Assembly (NCBI RefSeq): GCF_001632775.1
Contig: NZ_CP015249.1
Span: 3,266,686 to 3,330,685 of the forward strand
Source of the DNA: Dokdonella koreensis DS-123
Lineage (GTDB): Bacteria > Pseudomonadota > Gammaproteobacteria > Xanthomonadales > Rhodanobacteraceae
Reading direction: 5' to 3'
DNA: 64,000 bases
Shown: positions 54,348 through 62,704 of the stretch, piece after piece
Numbering within the stretch: the first letter of the stretch is position 1
How the letters are laid out: every line of letters starts with the position of its first letter
Translations under genes and position numbers: made by a program
The notes under the pieces: generated by a model
Database searches by the model: none
What the model was told of the DNA's origin: nothing
Seen by the model: only the letters and a program-made list of their open reading frames with translations

Positions 54348-55010
54348 TCAGCGCCGGCGGGCAGCCTTCTTGGCGGCCTTCTTCGCCGGGGTCTTGCGGG
54401 CCGGCGCCTTCTTCATCGGCGCCTTCTTGGCCGGGGCTTTCTTGGCGGGTGCCTTGCGGACGGCGGCCTTCTTGACGGCGGTCTTGCGCACGGCCTTCTT
54501 GGCGGCGGCCTTCTTCACCGGTGCCTTCTTGGCGCCCTTCTTGGCCGGCGCCTTCTTCACGGCGGCTTTCTTGACGGCCTTCTTGGCAGCGGCCTTCTTC
54601 GCCACCGTCTTCTTCACGGCCTTCTTGGGTGCAGCCTTCTTGGCGGCCTTCGTCGGTGCGGCTTTCTTCACGGCTTTCTTCACTGCCTTCTTGGCGGCCT
54701 TGGCGGCCTTCTTCACGGTGGTCTCGGCCTTGACGACCGCCTTCTTGGCGGCCTTCTTCTCGGTGGTGGCGGCCTTCTTGGTCTTGGCCACCACGGCCTT
54801 GACCTTGCGCGCGGCCTGCTTGCGGGCCTTCACCACGGCCTTGGCGGCCTTCTTGGCGACACTCTTGGCGGCGTCCTTCACGTCGGTCGCCGCGGTGGCC
54901 ACGGAACTGGCCAGCGCACTGGCGCCATCGACGACGGCACCGCCGGCTTCGGCGAGGCCTTCCTTGAAATTCTCGAGCGGACTGCCTGACTCATTGGCTT
55001 CGCTGTGCAT
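54348..55010 (-). CDS. Histone H1-like Lys/Ala-rich protein
   Basis: A 220-residue basic protein made mostly of Lys-Ala-Pro repeats (AAKKAVKKA, KKAPAKKAPAKK), resembling bacterial H1-like proteins such as AlgP/HctB types that bind DNA through their charge. The first 35 residues (MHSEANESGSPLENFKEGLAEAGG) are not repetitive. GGAGGGG lies well placed before the ATG. The gene stands between nrdJb and nrdJa on the same strand, so it may be co-transcribed with DNA-precursor synthesis. Repeat number is likely to vary between strains. Confidence 0.75.
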   Translation of the reverse strand: MHSEANESGSPLENFKEGLAEAGGAVVDGASALASSVATAATDVKDAAKSVAKKAAKAVVKARKQAARKVKAVVAKTKKAATTEKKAAKKAVVKAETTVKKAAKAAKKAVKKAVKKAAPTKAAKKAAPKKAVKKTVAKKAAAKKAVKKAAVKKAPAKKGAKKAPVKKAAAKKAVRKTAVKKAAVRKAPAKKAPAKKAPMKKAPARKTPAKKAAKKAARRR

Positions 55011-55056
55011 CTGACTACCCCTCCGACCTGGTTTGTGGTTGACGAAAATACGTCGT

Positions 55057-57201
55057 TCAGAACTTGCCGTAATAGCCTTCTTTCAGGGCATCGAACAGGT
55101 TGGCGGCGGTGTGCCGCTCGCCGTCGTATTCGATCTCCTCGTTGCCCTTCACCTCCACCACGGAACCGTCTTCCAGCTCGAAACGGTAGGTGGTGTTCTC
55201 CAGATCATGCTCCTTTACCAGCACGCCTTGGAAGGCCGCCGGATTGAACCTGAAGGTCGTGCAGCCCTTCAAGCCCTGCCGGTGGGCGTACCGGTAGATG
55301 TCCTTGAAGTCCTCGTAGGGGTAGTCCGTGGGCACGTTGGCGGTCTTGGAGATGGAGGAATCGACCCATTTCTGGGCCGCGGCCTGGATGTCCACGTGCT
55401 CGGTCGGGCTGATGTCGTCGGCGGCGACGAAGTAGTCCGGCAGCTTCTCTTCCGGCTTGTCGGAGAACGGCATCGCCTGGCCGTTGATCAGCTCCCGGTA
55501 GGCCAGCAGCTCGTAGCTGTAGACGGCCACCTTCTCCTTGGTCTTGCGGCCCTCGCGGATCACGTTGCGGCTGTAGTGGTGGGCGAAGCTGGGCTCGATG
55601 CCGTTGGAGGCGTTGTTGGCCAGCGACAGCGAGATCGTGCCGGTGGGGGCGATGGAGGAATGGTGGGTGAAGCGGGCGCCGACCTCGGCCAGCTCCGCCA
55701 CCAGGGCGGGGGCCACCTCAGCCACGCGCTGCATATAGCGGCTGTAGCGGGCGTGCAGCTGGGCGCCGGTGATGGTGTCGCCCAGCGTCCAGCCGTCGGC
55801 GGCCATCTCCGGGCGCTTGCGCAGCATCTCGGCGGTGACGCTGAAGGTCCGCGCCAGCACCGGGGCGGGGCCCTTCTCCTTGGCCAGGTCCAGCGCAACC
55901 TCCCAGCCGGCCACGGCCATCTCGCGGGAGACGTCCTCGGTGAAGGCGCAGGCTTCCTTGGAGCCGTAGCGATGCTTGAGCATGGTCAGGGTGGAGCCCA
56001 GCCCCAGGAAGCCCATGCCGTGGCGGCGCTTGCCGAGGATCTCGTCGCGCTGCTGCTGCAGCGGCAGGCCGTTGATCTCGACCACGTTGTCGAGCATGCG
56101 CGTGAAGATGCGCACCACCTCGCGGTACTCGTCCCAGTCGAACCGCGCCTTGGGCCCGAAAGGATCGCGCACGAAGGTGGTGAGGTTGATCGAGCCGAGC
56201 AGGCAGGAGCCGTACGGCGGAAGCGGCTGTTCGCCGCACGGGTTGGTCGCGCGGATGTGCTCGCACCACCAGTTGTTGTTCATCTCGTTGACGCGATCGA
56301 TCAGGATGAAGCCCGGCTCGGCGAAGTCGTAGGTGGACACCATGATCATGTCCCACAGGTGCCGCGCGCGGATGTGGCCGTAGACCTTGCAGGCGACCAG
56401 GCCGTCGTCGCGCACCACGTAGTTCTTGTGCGTGGGCCATTCGCGCCAGGTGACGGCGGCCGGGTCGGCCAGGTCGACCTCGCCCTGCTCCTTGACGTGC
56501 ACCGGGAACACCAGCGGCCAGTCGGCGTCGGCTTCCACCGCCTGCATGAAGTCGTCGGTGATCAGCAGCGACAGGTTGAACTGGCGCAAGCGCCCGTCCT
56601 CGCGCTTGGCGCGGATGAATTCCTTGACGTCCGGATGGGCGATGTCGAACGTGCCCATCTGCGCGCCGCGGCGGCCGCCGGCGGAGGACACGGTGAAGCA
56701 CATCTTGTCGTAGATATCCATGAACGACAGCGGCCCGGAGGTGTACGCGCCGGCACCGGAGACGTACGCGCCGCGCGGGCGCAGCGTGGAGAACTCGTAG
56801 CCAATGCCGCAGCCGGCCTTCAGCGTCAGGCCGGCCTCGTGCACCTTGTCCAGGATGTTGTCCATCGAGTCCTCGATGGTGCCCGACACGGTGCAGTTGA
56901 TCGTGGAGGTCTTGGGCTTGTGCTCCAGCGCGCCGGCGTTGGAGGTGATGCGCCCGGCGGGGATCGCGCCGCGGCGCAGCGCCCACAGGAAGCGCTCGTA
57001 CCAGTGGGCGCGCTTGGATTCGTCCTCCACCTCGGCCAGGGCGCGGGCGACGCGCTGCCAGGTGTGGTCGATCGTCTCGTCCACCGGCTCGCCCTGCTTG
57101 GATTTCAACCGGTACTTCTTGTCCCAGATGTCCCAGGAGGCCGGCTGCAGCGGGATCTCGACCGCGCCGCGCGCGACCTGTTCCAGACGTACCGTATTCA
57201 T
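55057..57201 (-). CDS. nrdJa: Class II (B12-dependent) ribonucleotide reductase catalytic subunit NrdJa
   Basis: A 714-residue adenosylcobalamin-dependent reductase that makes deoxyribonucleotides without oxygen dependence. Key motifs: Cys103 in INCTVSG, the radical site NPCGEQ at 320-325 (Cys322 and Glu324), GSCLLGSINL at 331-340, and the phosphate-binding APTGTISLSL near residue 545. The chain lacks the C-terminal TSCPD part, which is supplied by NrdJb. The ATG at 57201 is favoured because homologues start close to NTVRLEQV. A sigma-70-like promoter and an NrdR-like box lie in the leader about 225-280 bp upstream. Confidence 0.93.
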   Translation of the reverse strand: MNTVRLEQVARGAVEIPLQPASWDIWDKKYRLKSKQGEPVDETIDHTWQRVARALAEVEDESKRAHWYERFLWALRRGAIPAGRITSNAGALEHKPKTSTINCTVSGTIEDSMDNILDKVHEAGLTLKAGCGIGYEFSTLRPRGAYVSGAGAYTSGPLSFMDIYDKMCFTVSSAGGRRGAQMGTFDIAHPDVKEFIRAKREDGRLRQFNLSLLITDDFMQAVEADADWPLVFPVHVKEQGEVDLADPAAVTWREWPTHKNYVVRDDGLVACKVYGHIRARHLWDMIMVSTYDFAEPGFILIDRVNEMNNNWWCEHIRATNPCGEQPLPPYGSCLLGSINLTTFVRDPFGPKARFDWDEYREVVRIFTRMLDNVVEINGLPLQQQRDEILGKRRHGMGFLGLGSTLTMLKHRYGSKEACAFTEDVSREMAVAGWEVALDLAKEKGPAPVLARTFSVTAEMLRKRPEMAADGWTLGDTITGAQLHARYSRYMQRVAEVAPALVAELAEVGARFTHHSSIAPTGTISLSLANNASNGIEPSFAHHYSRNVIREGRKTKEKVAVYSYELLAYRELINGQAMPFSDKPEEKLPDYFVAADDISPTEHVDIQAAAQKWVDSSISKTANVPTDYPYEDFKDIYRYAHRQGLKGCTTFRFNPAAFQGVLVKEHDLENTTYRFELEDGSVVEVKGNEEIEYDGERHTAANLFDALKEGYYGKF

Positions 57202-57424
57202 CGTTTTTTCCGTCTCCCGATTGCGGGCCTCTGGGGGCCGTTTCTCGTTCTTCATGACGCGCATCCGCAGCGAGGTCGGACCGGATGTCGCGGTCGCCGC
57301 CAAGCCGGCCGGCTTGCGCAGGAACGACGACGACGCCGGTGGCGGGGCGATCCGGGCCCGGTCCGGGGGCTGTCGGCACGCCCGGTCCGTTCACCCAAAC
57401 CCTGGTATTCGCCTCGCGCTCAAC
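57202..57424. other. Long leader of nrdJa
   Basis: If the promoter at 57455-57483 is correct, nrdJa has a leader of about 245 nt. A cobalamin riboswitch would be expected in some class II reductase genes, but no convincing B12-box was recognised. A run of GGAAAAAACG precedes the start codon. The plus-strand part near 57740 holds the GGAG of the protease gene. Confidence 0.3.
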
Positions 57425-57438
57425 CACAACATCTTGTG
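57425..57438 (-). promoter_or_regulatory. NrdR-box-like inverted repeat
   Basis: CACAA-CATC-TTGTG is a perfect 5-bp dyad with a 4-nt spacer, close in form to the NrdR box (ACAC-A-AT-T-GTGT type). It lies just downstream of the predicted nrdJa -10, where a repressor would block transcription. A convincing second box was not found, although NrdR usually uses two. Confidence 0.45.
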
Positions 57439-57454
57439 CCCGATAGCAGCTTCA

Positions 57455-57483
57455 ACCCTACGCCCGCGTTTGCGTGATGTAAA
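57455..57483 (-). promoter_or_regulatory. Predicted sigma-70 promoter of nrdJa
   Basis: On the minus strand TTTACA (-35) and TAGGGT (-10) are 17 bp apart. The NrdR-like box would overlap roughly +5 to +25. This is the best promoter match in the 541-bp divergent gap. Confidence 0.45.
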
Positions 57484-57742
57484 GCAATTTTCAGTAACGA
57501 CCGGCACGGGCAACGCGCGGCGTGGACGTTCATGAAACCCCGGCAAAACCGCGGTGGCGCACGCCGGCCACAGCCCGCGACGCGCGGCCGGAACGATACG
57601 GCGGCTGAACCGGCCGGGCGCTGCCGGCGGCCGGCCGGAACCCTGCGGCGGCGCCACGGTCCCATCCGCCCGCTGCGCCCTGCGTCGCCGTGGATGGCGA
57701 CGTGGCGGATACTGCGCGCAGTCCCTCGTACCTGGAGGCCCG

Positions 57743-59149
57743 ATGCATCCGAAGAAACTCCCCGTCCTTGCCGTGTCGCTGGCGATCGCACTGGCCGGCT
57801 TCGCCGCCGGCACCGCCTGGCGCGGCACCGCGCCCTCGCTCGGCGACCACCTGATCGCGCCGGCCGGCGCGGCTCTGCCGGCGGCGGTCGACGGCCAGGC
57901 GGTGCCGTCGCTGGCGCCGATGCTCGAGCGCGTGACGCCGGCGGTGGTCAACATCAACACCAAGACGCGCGTGCGCGTGCGGCGCGATCCGTTCTTCGAG
58001 CATTTCTTCGGCCTGCCCAACATGCCGCGCGAGCGCGTGCAGCAGTCGCTGGGCTCGGGCGTGATCGTGGATGCCGCCAAGGGCTACGTGCTGACCAACA
58101 ACCACGTGGTGGAAGGCGCGGACGACGTGTCGGTCACGCTGGCCGACGGCCGCACGCTGACCGGCACCCTGATCGGCACCGACCCGGACACCGACATCGC
58201 GGTGCTGCAGATCCCGGCCGAGCGCCTGGCGGCGCTGCCGCTGGCCGACAGCACGGCCCTGCGCGTGGGCGATTTCGTCGTCGCGGTGGGCAATCCGTTC
58301 GGCCTCGGCCAGACCGTCACCTCCGGCATCGTCTCGGCGCTCGGGCGCACCGGCCTCGGCGGCCGCGGCTACCAGAACTTCATCCAGACCGATGCCTCGA
58401 TCAACCCGGGCAACTCCGGCGGCCCGCTGGTGGACCTGCGCGGCAACCTGATCGGCATCAACTCGATGATCTTCTCGCCATCGGGCGGCAACGTCGGCAT
58501 CGGCTTCGCGATCCCGGCGGACCTGGTGGCGCAGGTGATGGGCCAACTGGTGCAGTTCGGCACGGTCAAGCGCGGCGCGCTCGGCGTGGAGGCACAGGAC
58601 ATCACGCCGGAGCTGGCGCGCCTGCTGAACCTGGGCGAGGCGCGCGGTGCGGTGGTGGCGCGCGTGCGCGCCGGCTCGCCGGCCAGCCGCGCCGGCCTGG
58701 CCGCCGGCGACACCATCCTCTCGCTGGACGGCAAGTCGGTGCGCAGCGCACAGGAACTGCACAACCTGGAAGGCCTCACGCCGACCGGTGCCAGGGTGGC
58801 GCTGGGCGTGCTGCGCGACGGCAAGCCGCTGACGCTGACCACCACGCTGGAAGCGCCGACGGTGCGCAGCGTGAAGGGCGAGAGCCTGGACCCGCGCCTG
58901 GCTGGCGCGCAGATCGCCGACCAGGCCGACAGCCAGCGCCAGGCGCTGGGCGGCGTGGCGGTGACACGCGTGGCCGAGGGCAGCCGCGCCTACGCCAGCG
59001 GCTTGCGCAGCGGCGACCTGATCGCCGCGGTCAACCAGCGCGACATCGGCGGCGTGGACGACCTGGAGCAGGTCCTGCAGCGCCGTTCGCGCCAGCTGCT
59101 GCTGACGGTGGTGCGCGGGCAGAACGCGTTCTTCCTGCTGGTGGAGTAG
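57743..59149 (+). CDS. DegP/DegQ-type periplasmic serine protease (Do family)
   Basis: A 468-residue HtrA-type protease that degrades or refolds damaged periplasmic proteins. The start at 57743 has GGAGG upstream and a signal/anchor segment (LPVLAVSLAIALAGFAAG). The chymotrypsin-fold domain has His121 (TNNHVVEGADD), Asp151 (DTDIAVLQI) and Ser225 (GNSGGPLVD), preceded by the LA-loop HFFGLPNMPRE. Two PDZ domains follow at about 265-355 and 375-465. Short LA-loop and length fit DegQ/DegS-like proteins better than DegP; mature protein may remain membrane-anchored. It is divergent from nrdJa. Confidence 0.93.
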   Translation: MHPKKLPVLAVSLAIALAGFAAGTAWRGTAPSLGDHLIAPAGAALPAAVDGQAVPSLAPMLERVTPAVVNINTKTRVRVRRDPFFEHFFGLPNMPRERVQQSLGSGVIVDAAKGYVLTNNHVVEGADDVSVTLADGRTLTGTLIGTDPDTDIAVLQIPAERLAALPLADSTALRVGDFVVAVGNPFGLGQTVTSGIVSALGRTGLGGRGYQNFIQTDASINPGNSGGPLVDLRGNLIGINSMIFSPSGGNVGIGFAIPADLVAQVMGQLVQFGTVKRGALGVEAQDITPELARLLNLGEARGAVVARVRAGSPASRAGLAAGDTILSLDGKSVRSAQELHNLEGLTPTGARVALGVLRDGKPLTLTTTLEAPTVRSVKGESLDPRLAGAQIADQADSQRQALGGVAVTRVAEGSRAYASGLRSGDLIAAVNQRDIGGVDDLEQVLQRRSRQLLLTVVRGQNAFFLLVE

Positions 59150-59157
59150 CGGCCACG

Positions 59158-59199
59158 CGACCGCGCGCAGCGGCCGTAAAGCCGCCCAGCGCGCGGTCG
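59158..59199 (+). terminator. GC-rich double-stem hairpin after the DegQ-type gene
   Basis: An 11-bp stem (CGACCGCGCGC / GCGCGCGGTCG) contains a second 5-bp stem (GCGGC / GCCGC) with a 6-nt loop. It begins 8 nt after the stop codon. No U-tract is present. Likely terminator. Confidence 0.55.
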
Positions 59200-59280
59200 C
59201 CGCCGTTCAGGGCGGCGATGCGGGCGATGCGGTGGCGCGCGTGGTAAGGTGCGCGCGTTTTTAATGGACTCTTTACGTCG

Positions 59281-60522
59281 ATGCCAGCACGCCACGTCCT
59301 GATCGCCGCCCTGCTGTTCCTCGCCGGCGGCGCCTACGCCGCCGATCCCGCGCCGACGGCGCCCAAGCCGGCACCCGCTGCCAAGCCCGCCACGGCCACG
59401 CCGGCCAAGCCCGCCGCAGCGGCACCGGCCGCGGCCAAGCCCGCTGCCGCCAAACCGGCGGCCGCCAAGCCGGCGACAAAGCCGGGCGCGAAGAAGGCCG
59501 GCCCGCCGCCGAAGGCCACGCTGATCTGGCGCGGCGACCATGCCACCGGTCGCGGCCTGGTCGCCGACATCGCCGCGCTCTACGAGAAGGAACACAAGGT
59601 CCGCATCACGCTGCAGCCGTTCAGCACGATCTCGGGCCTGGACGCGGTGGCCGCCGGCAGCGCGGACCTGGCCGGCAGCGCGCGCCTCAAGCACGACGGA
59701 CGCGAGGAGGAGAAGAACCTCAACTTCATCCCGCAGGCGTTCGACGCGATCGTCCCGATCACGCACCCGAGCAACCCGGTCAACAACCTGACGCTGCGCC
59801 AGCTGCGCCAGATTTATCTGGGCCGCGTCCAGAACTGGAAGGAGGTCGGCGGCAAGGACGCGCCGATCAACGTCTATTCGGTGGCCGCGCCGATGGACGG
59901 CGTGGAATACAGCCTGCGCTACCTGCTGTACCGCAAGGGCGAGCAGCGCATCTACGCGCCGCGCCAGTACCTCAACGTGACGGTGCTGGAGGAAGGCGTC
60001 ACGCTCGACCCCAACGGCCTGGGCCTGACCTCGCTGTCGGGCGTGTACGCGCGCAAGGACCTCAAGATGCTGTCGGTGTCGGGTATCCCGGCCTCGACCG
60101 ACTCGATCGCCAACGGCACCTACCCGCTCTACATGACGCTGTACCTGGTCACCCGCTACGAGGACCCCAAGCGCGAGCTGGTCGATCCGTTCGTCGCGTT
60201 CCTGGCCACGCCCGAGGCCAAGGCGGCGATGCGCCGCCACCAGCTGCTGCCGTACGCCGACGCGGCCGGCCTGGCCGCACGCGAGCCCGAGCGCCTGGCG
60301 GCGATCGACGACGAGCTCAAGCGCGACGCCGCGCTGGAAGCGGCGGCGCCGGCCGCGGTCGCCACGAGCGCGCCGGTCTCGACCACGCCGACCGGCGCAC
60401 CGCAGGCGACGCTGGCCTCGAAGGTGGCCACGGCGCCGGGCGCCGAGTCCACGCAGGAGGCGCGCGTGCGTGCCGAGGAAGCCGCCGCCAAGAAGGCCAA
60501 GGAGAAAACCGGCGGCAAGTGA
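59281..60522 (+). CDS. PstS-like periplasmic substrate-binding protein with low-complexity linkers
   Basis: A 413-residue exported protein. Signal peptide MPARHVLIAALLFLAGGAYA; then an Ala/Pro/Lys-rich stretch (about 22-75, repeated KPAAAKPA units). The binding domain (about 78-340) has the phosphate-binding-protein fold pattern: TLIWRGDHATGRGL, LDAVAAGSADLAGSA, LTLRQLRQIYLGRVQNWKEVGG and PLYMTLYLVTRY. A second Ala/Lys-rich tail ends the protein. No PstCAB transporter genes are nearby, so it may act in phosphate sensing or outer-envelope functions instead. No ribosome site is evident before the ATG. Confidence 0.8.
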   Translation: MPARHVLIAALLFLAGGAYAADPAPTAPKPAPAAKPATATPAKPAAAAPAAAKPAAAKPAAAKPATKPGAKKAGPPPKATLIWRGDHATGRGLVADIAALYEKEHKVRITLQPFSTISGLDAVAAGSADLAGSARLKHDGREEEKNLNFIPQAFDAIVPITHPSNPVNNLTLRQLRQIYLGRVQNWKEVGGKDAPINVYSVAAPMDGVEYSLRYLLYRKGEQRIYAPRQYLNVTVLEEGVTLDPNGLGLTSLSGVYARKDLKMLSVSGIPASTDSIANGTYPLYMTLYLVTRYEDPKRELVDPFVAFLATPEAKAAMRRHQLLPYADAAGLAAREPERLAAIDDELKRDAALEAAAPAAVATSAPVSTTPTGAPQATLASKVATAPGAESTQEARVRAEEAAAKKAKEKTGGK

Positions 60523-60553
60523 CGCGGACGGCGGCGAGACAGGCATCCGCGAC

Positions 60554-61249
60554 GTGGACATCCGCGCGATCACGCTGGACCTGGACGACACGCTGTGGCC
60601 GATCGCGCCGGTCATGGCGCGCGTGGAGCAGCGGGTGGATGCCTGGCTGCACGCACACTGCCCCGCCGTGGCCGCCGCCTGGCCGATCGAGGCGATGCGC
60701 CAGCTGCGCGAAGAGGTCACGCGCGAGCATCCGCAGTACGCGCACGACTACACCATCCAGCGCAAGCTGACCCTGCGGCGCGCGTTTGCGCCGTTCGGCC
60801 TCGGCGAGGACTGGGTGGAGGCGGCCTATGCGATCTATCAGGACGAGCGCAACCGCGTGGACTGCTACGCCGATACCGAGTCCGCGCTGGCGCGGCTGGC
60901 GCGGCAGCTGCCGCTGGCGTCGCTGTCCAACGGCAACGCCGACCTGGCGCGCATCGGCCTGCACCGGCATTTCCGCTTCAGCGTGACCGCGCGCGAGGTC
61001 GGTGTCGCCAAGCCCGACCCGGCGATCTTCCTGCACGCCTGTGAGCGGCTGGGCCTGTCGCCGAACCAGGTGCTGCACGTGGGCGACGATCCGGCGCTGG
61101 ACGTGGCCGGCGCGCGTGCCGTCGGCATGCACGCGGCCTGGATCAACCGCGACCGCCTCGCCTGGCACGATGCCGATGCACCGGACCTCGATTTCCCCGA
61201 CCTGGACGCGCTCGCCGGCTGGATCGAAGCGCAGCGGCCCGCGTCCTGA
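60554..61249 (+). CDS. HAD-superfamily hydrolase
   Basis: A 231-residue HAD phosphatase. Motif I is DLDDTLW with nucleophile Asp9 and Asp11; motif II is in SLSNGNADL, motif III has the Lys of GVAKPDPAIF, and motif IV is HVGDDPALDVAGA. The cap is of the small helical C1 type. The GTG at 60554 is chosen because longer versions run into the preceding gene with low-complexity Arg/Pro sequence. It probably dephosphorylates a small metabolite. It lies 31 nt after the binding-protein gene and 30 nt before the aminopeptidase, so the three may be co-transcribed. Confidence 0.85.
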   Translation: MDIRAITLDLDDTLWPIAPVMARVEQRVDAWLHAHCPAVAAAWPIEAMRQLREEVTREHPQYAHDYTIQRKLTLRRAFAPFGLGEDWVEAAYAIYQDERNRVDCYADTESALARLARQLPLASLSNGNADLARIGLHRHFRFSVTAREVGVAKPDPAIFLHACERLGLSPNQVLHVGDDPALDVAGARAVGMHAAWINRDRLAWHDADAPDLDFPDLDALAGWIEAQRPAS

Positions 61250-61279
61250 CCCGACCCGTTTCCTGACGAGACACTTCCG

Positions 61280-62662
61280 ATGACTGCCTGGATTGCTCCC
61301 GCTGCGGCGCCCCAGCCGATCCCGCTGATCGCCGTGGATGGCGCGGCGCTGCCCGCCCTGCTCGACCGCCTCGGTGCCGAGGTGCGGCGCTGGTGCGAGG
61401 GCAACGCCTTCGCCGCGCAGCCGGGCCAGTTCCTCGGCCTGCCGGGGACCGACGGCGCCGTCACGGCCGTGCTGGCCGGCTGCCGGCCGACCGACGGCCT
61501 GTACGCGCTGGCCTCGCTGCCGCCGCGGCTGCCGGCCGGCGACTACGCGCTGGACCCGCGCGGCATCGACCTGGACGGCGACGCGGTGGCGCTCGGCTGG
61601 GCACTGGGTGCCTACCGCTTCACACGCTACCGCAGCGCGCCGCGCGCGCCGGCGCGGCTGGTGGTCGATGCGGCCACGCAGGCGCGCGTCGCGCCGTTCG
61701 TCGCCGCGGCGACCCAGGTGCGCGACCTGATCAACACGCCGACCGAGCACATGGGCCCCGCCGACCTGGCCGCGGCGGTGCGCGACCTCGCCGGCCGCCA
61801 CGGCGGCCGCTACCAGGAATGGGTCGGCGAGGACCTGCTGGCCAACAACTTCCCGACCATCCACGCCGTCGGCCGTGCCGCCGCGCCGGGCCGCGAGCCG
61901 CGCCTGGCGATGCTCACGCACGGGCCGGCCGATGCGCCGCACCTGGTGCTGGTCGGCAAGGGCGTGTGCTTCGACACCGGCGGCCTGGACCTCAAGCCCG
62001 CCGACGGCATGCGCTGGATGAAGAAGGACATGGGCGGCGCCGCGCACGCGATCGCGCTGGCCGGCCTGGTGCTCGACCAGCGCCTGCCGGTGCGCCTGAC
62101 GCTGCTGGTGCCGGCGGTGGAGAACGCGGTGTCCGGCAATGCGTTCCGGCCGGGCGAGGTCATCACGACGCGCGCGGGCCTCAGCGTCGAGATCGACAAC
62201 ACCGACGCCGAGGGGCGCCTGGTGCTATGCGACGCGCTGGCCCTGGCGGCCGAGCAAAAACCCGACCTGGTACTGGACTTCGCCACGCTGACCGGCGCGG
62301 CACGCATCGCGCTGGGCCCGGACCTGCCGGTGCTGTTCGCCAACCGCGAGGACATCGCCGCCGGCCTGCTCGAGGCGGCGCAGGCGACGCAGGATCCGCT
62401 GTGGCGCCTGCCGCTGTGGCGGCCGTACCTGACGATGCTCGACTCGCACATCGCGGACCTGGCCAATGCCGGTCCCTCGCGCCATGCCGGCGCGATCACC
62501 GCGGCGCTGTACCTGGAGCGCTTCGTGCCCGAAACACTGCCGTGGTGCCACCTGGACGTGTATTCGTGGAACGACGGCGACAAGCCCGGCCGCCCGCGTG
62601 GCGGCGAGGCACAGGGCCTGCGCGCGTACTTCGCGTTCCTGCGCCGGCGCTACGCCGGCTGA
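61280..62662 (+). CDS. M17 leucyl aminopeptidase family protein
   Basis: A 460-residue cytoplasmic zinc/manganese aminopeptidase. Metal and catalytic residues are present: Lys227 and Asp232 (GKGVCFDTGG), Lys239 (LDLKP), Asp250 (KKDMGGAA), Asp309 and Glu311 (NTDAEGR) and Arg313. The C-terminal LDVYSWND and GGEAQGLRA are also family features. It releases N-terminal residues in peptide turnover. The N-terminal domain (1-140) is divergent, as usual for PepB-like members. Confidence 0.93.
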   Translation: MTAWIAPAAAPQPIPLIAVDGAALPALLDRLGAEVRRWCEGNAFAAQPGQFLGLPGTDGAVTAVLAGCRPTDGLYALASLPPRLPAGDYALDPRGIDLDGDAVALGWALGAYRFTRYRSAPRAPARLVVDAATQARVAPFVAAATQVRDLINTPTEHMGPADLAAAVRDLAGRHGGRYQEWVGEDLLANNFPTIHAVGRAAAPGREPRLAMLTHGPADAPHLVLVGKGVCFDTGGLDLKPADGMRWMKKDMGGAAHAIALAGLVLDQRLPVRLTLLVPAVENAVSGNAFRPGEVITTRAGLSVEIDNTDAEGRLVLCDALALAAEQKPDLVLDFATLTGAARIALGPDLPVLFANREDIAAGLLEAAQATQDPLWRLPLWRPYLTMLDSHIADLANAGPSRHAGAITAALYLERFVPETLPWCHLDVYSWNDGDKPGRPRGGEAQGLRAYFAFLRRRYAG

Positions 62663-62672
62663 GCGGCCGCGA

Positions 62673-62693
62673 CGGCGGCATGCACTGCCGCCG
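62673..62693. terminator. Bidirectional hairpin between convergent genes
   Basis: An 8-bp stem (CGGCGGCA / TGCCGCCG) with a 5-nt loop lies in the 42-bp gap between the convergent aminopeptidase gene and the secreted-protein gene. It can form on both strands and may stop both transcripts. Confidence 0.55.
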
Positions 62694-62704
62694 CCCCGCC
62701 TCGA

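Noticed and set aside
57202-57424. Cobalamin riboswitch in the nrdJa leader
   Set aside because: The leader is long enough, but no B12-box-like conserved segment was recognised.
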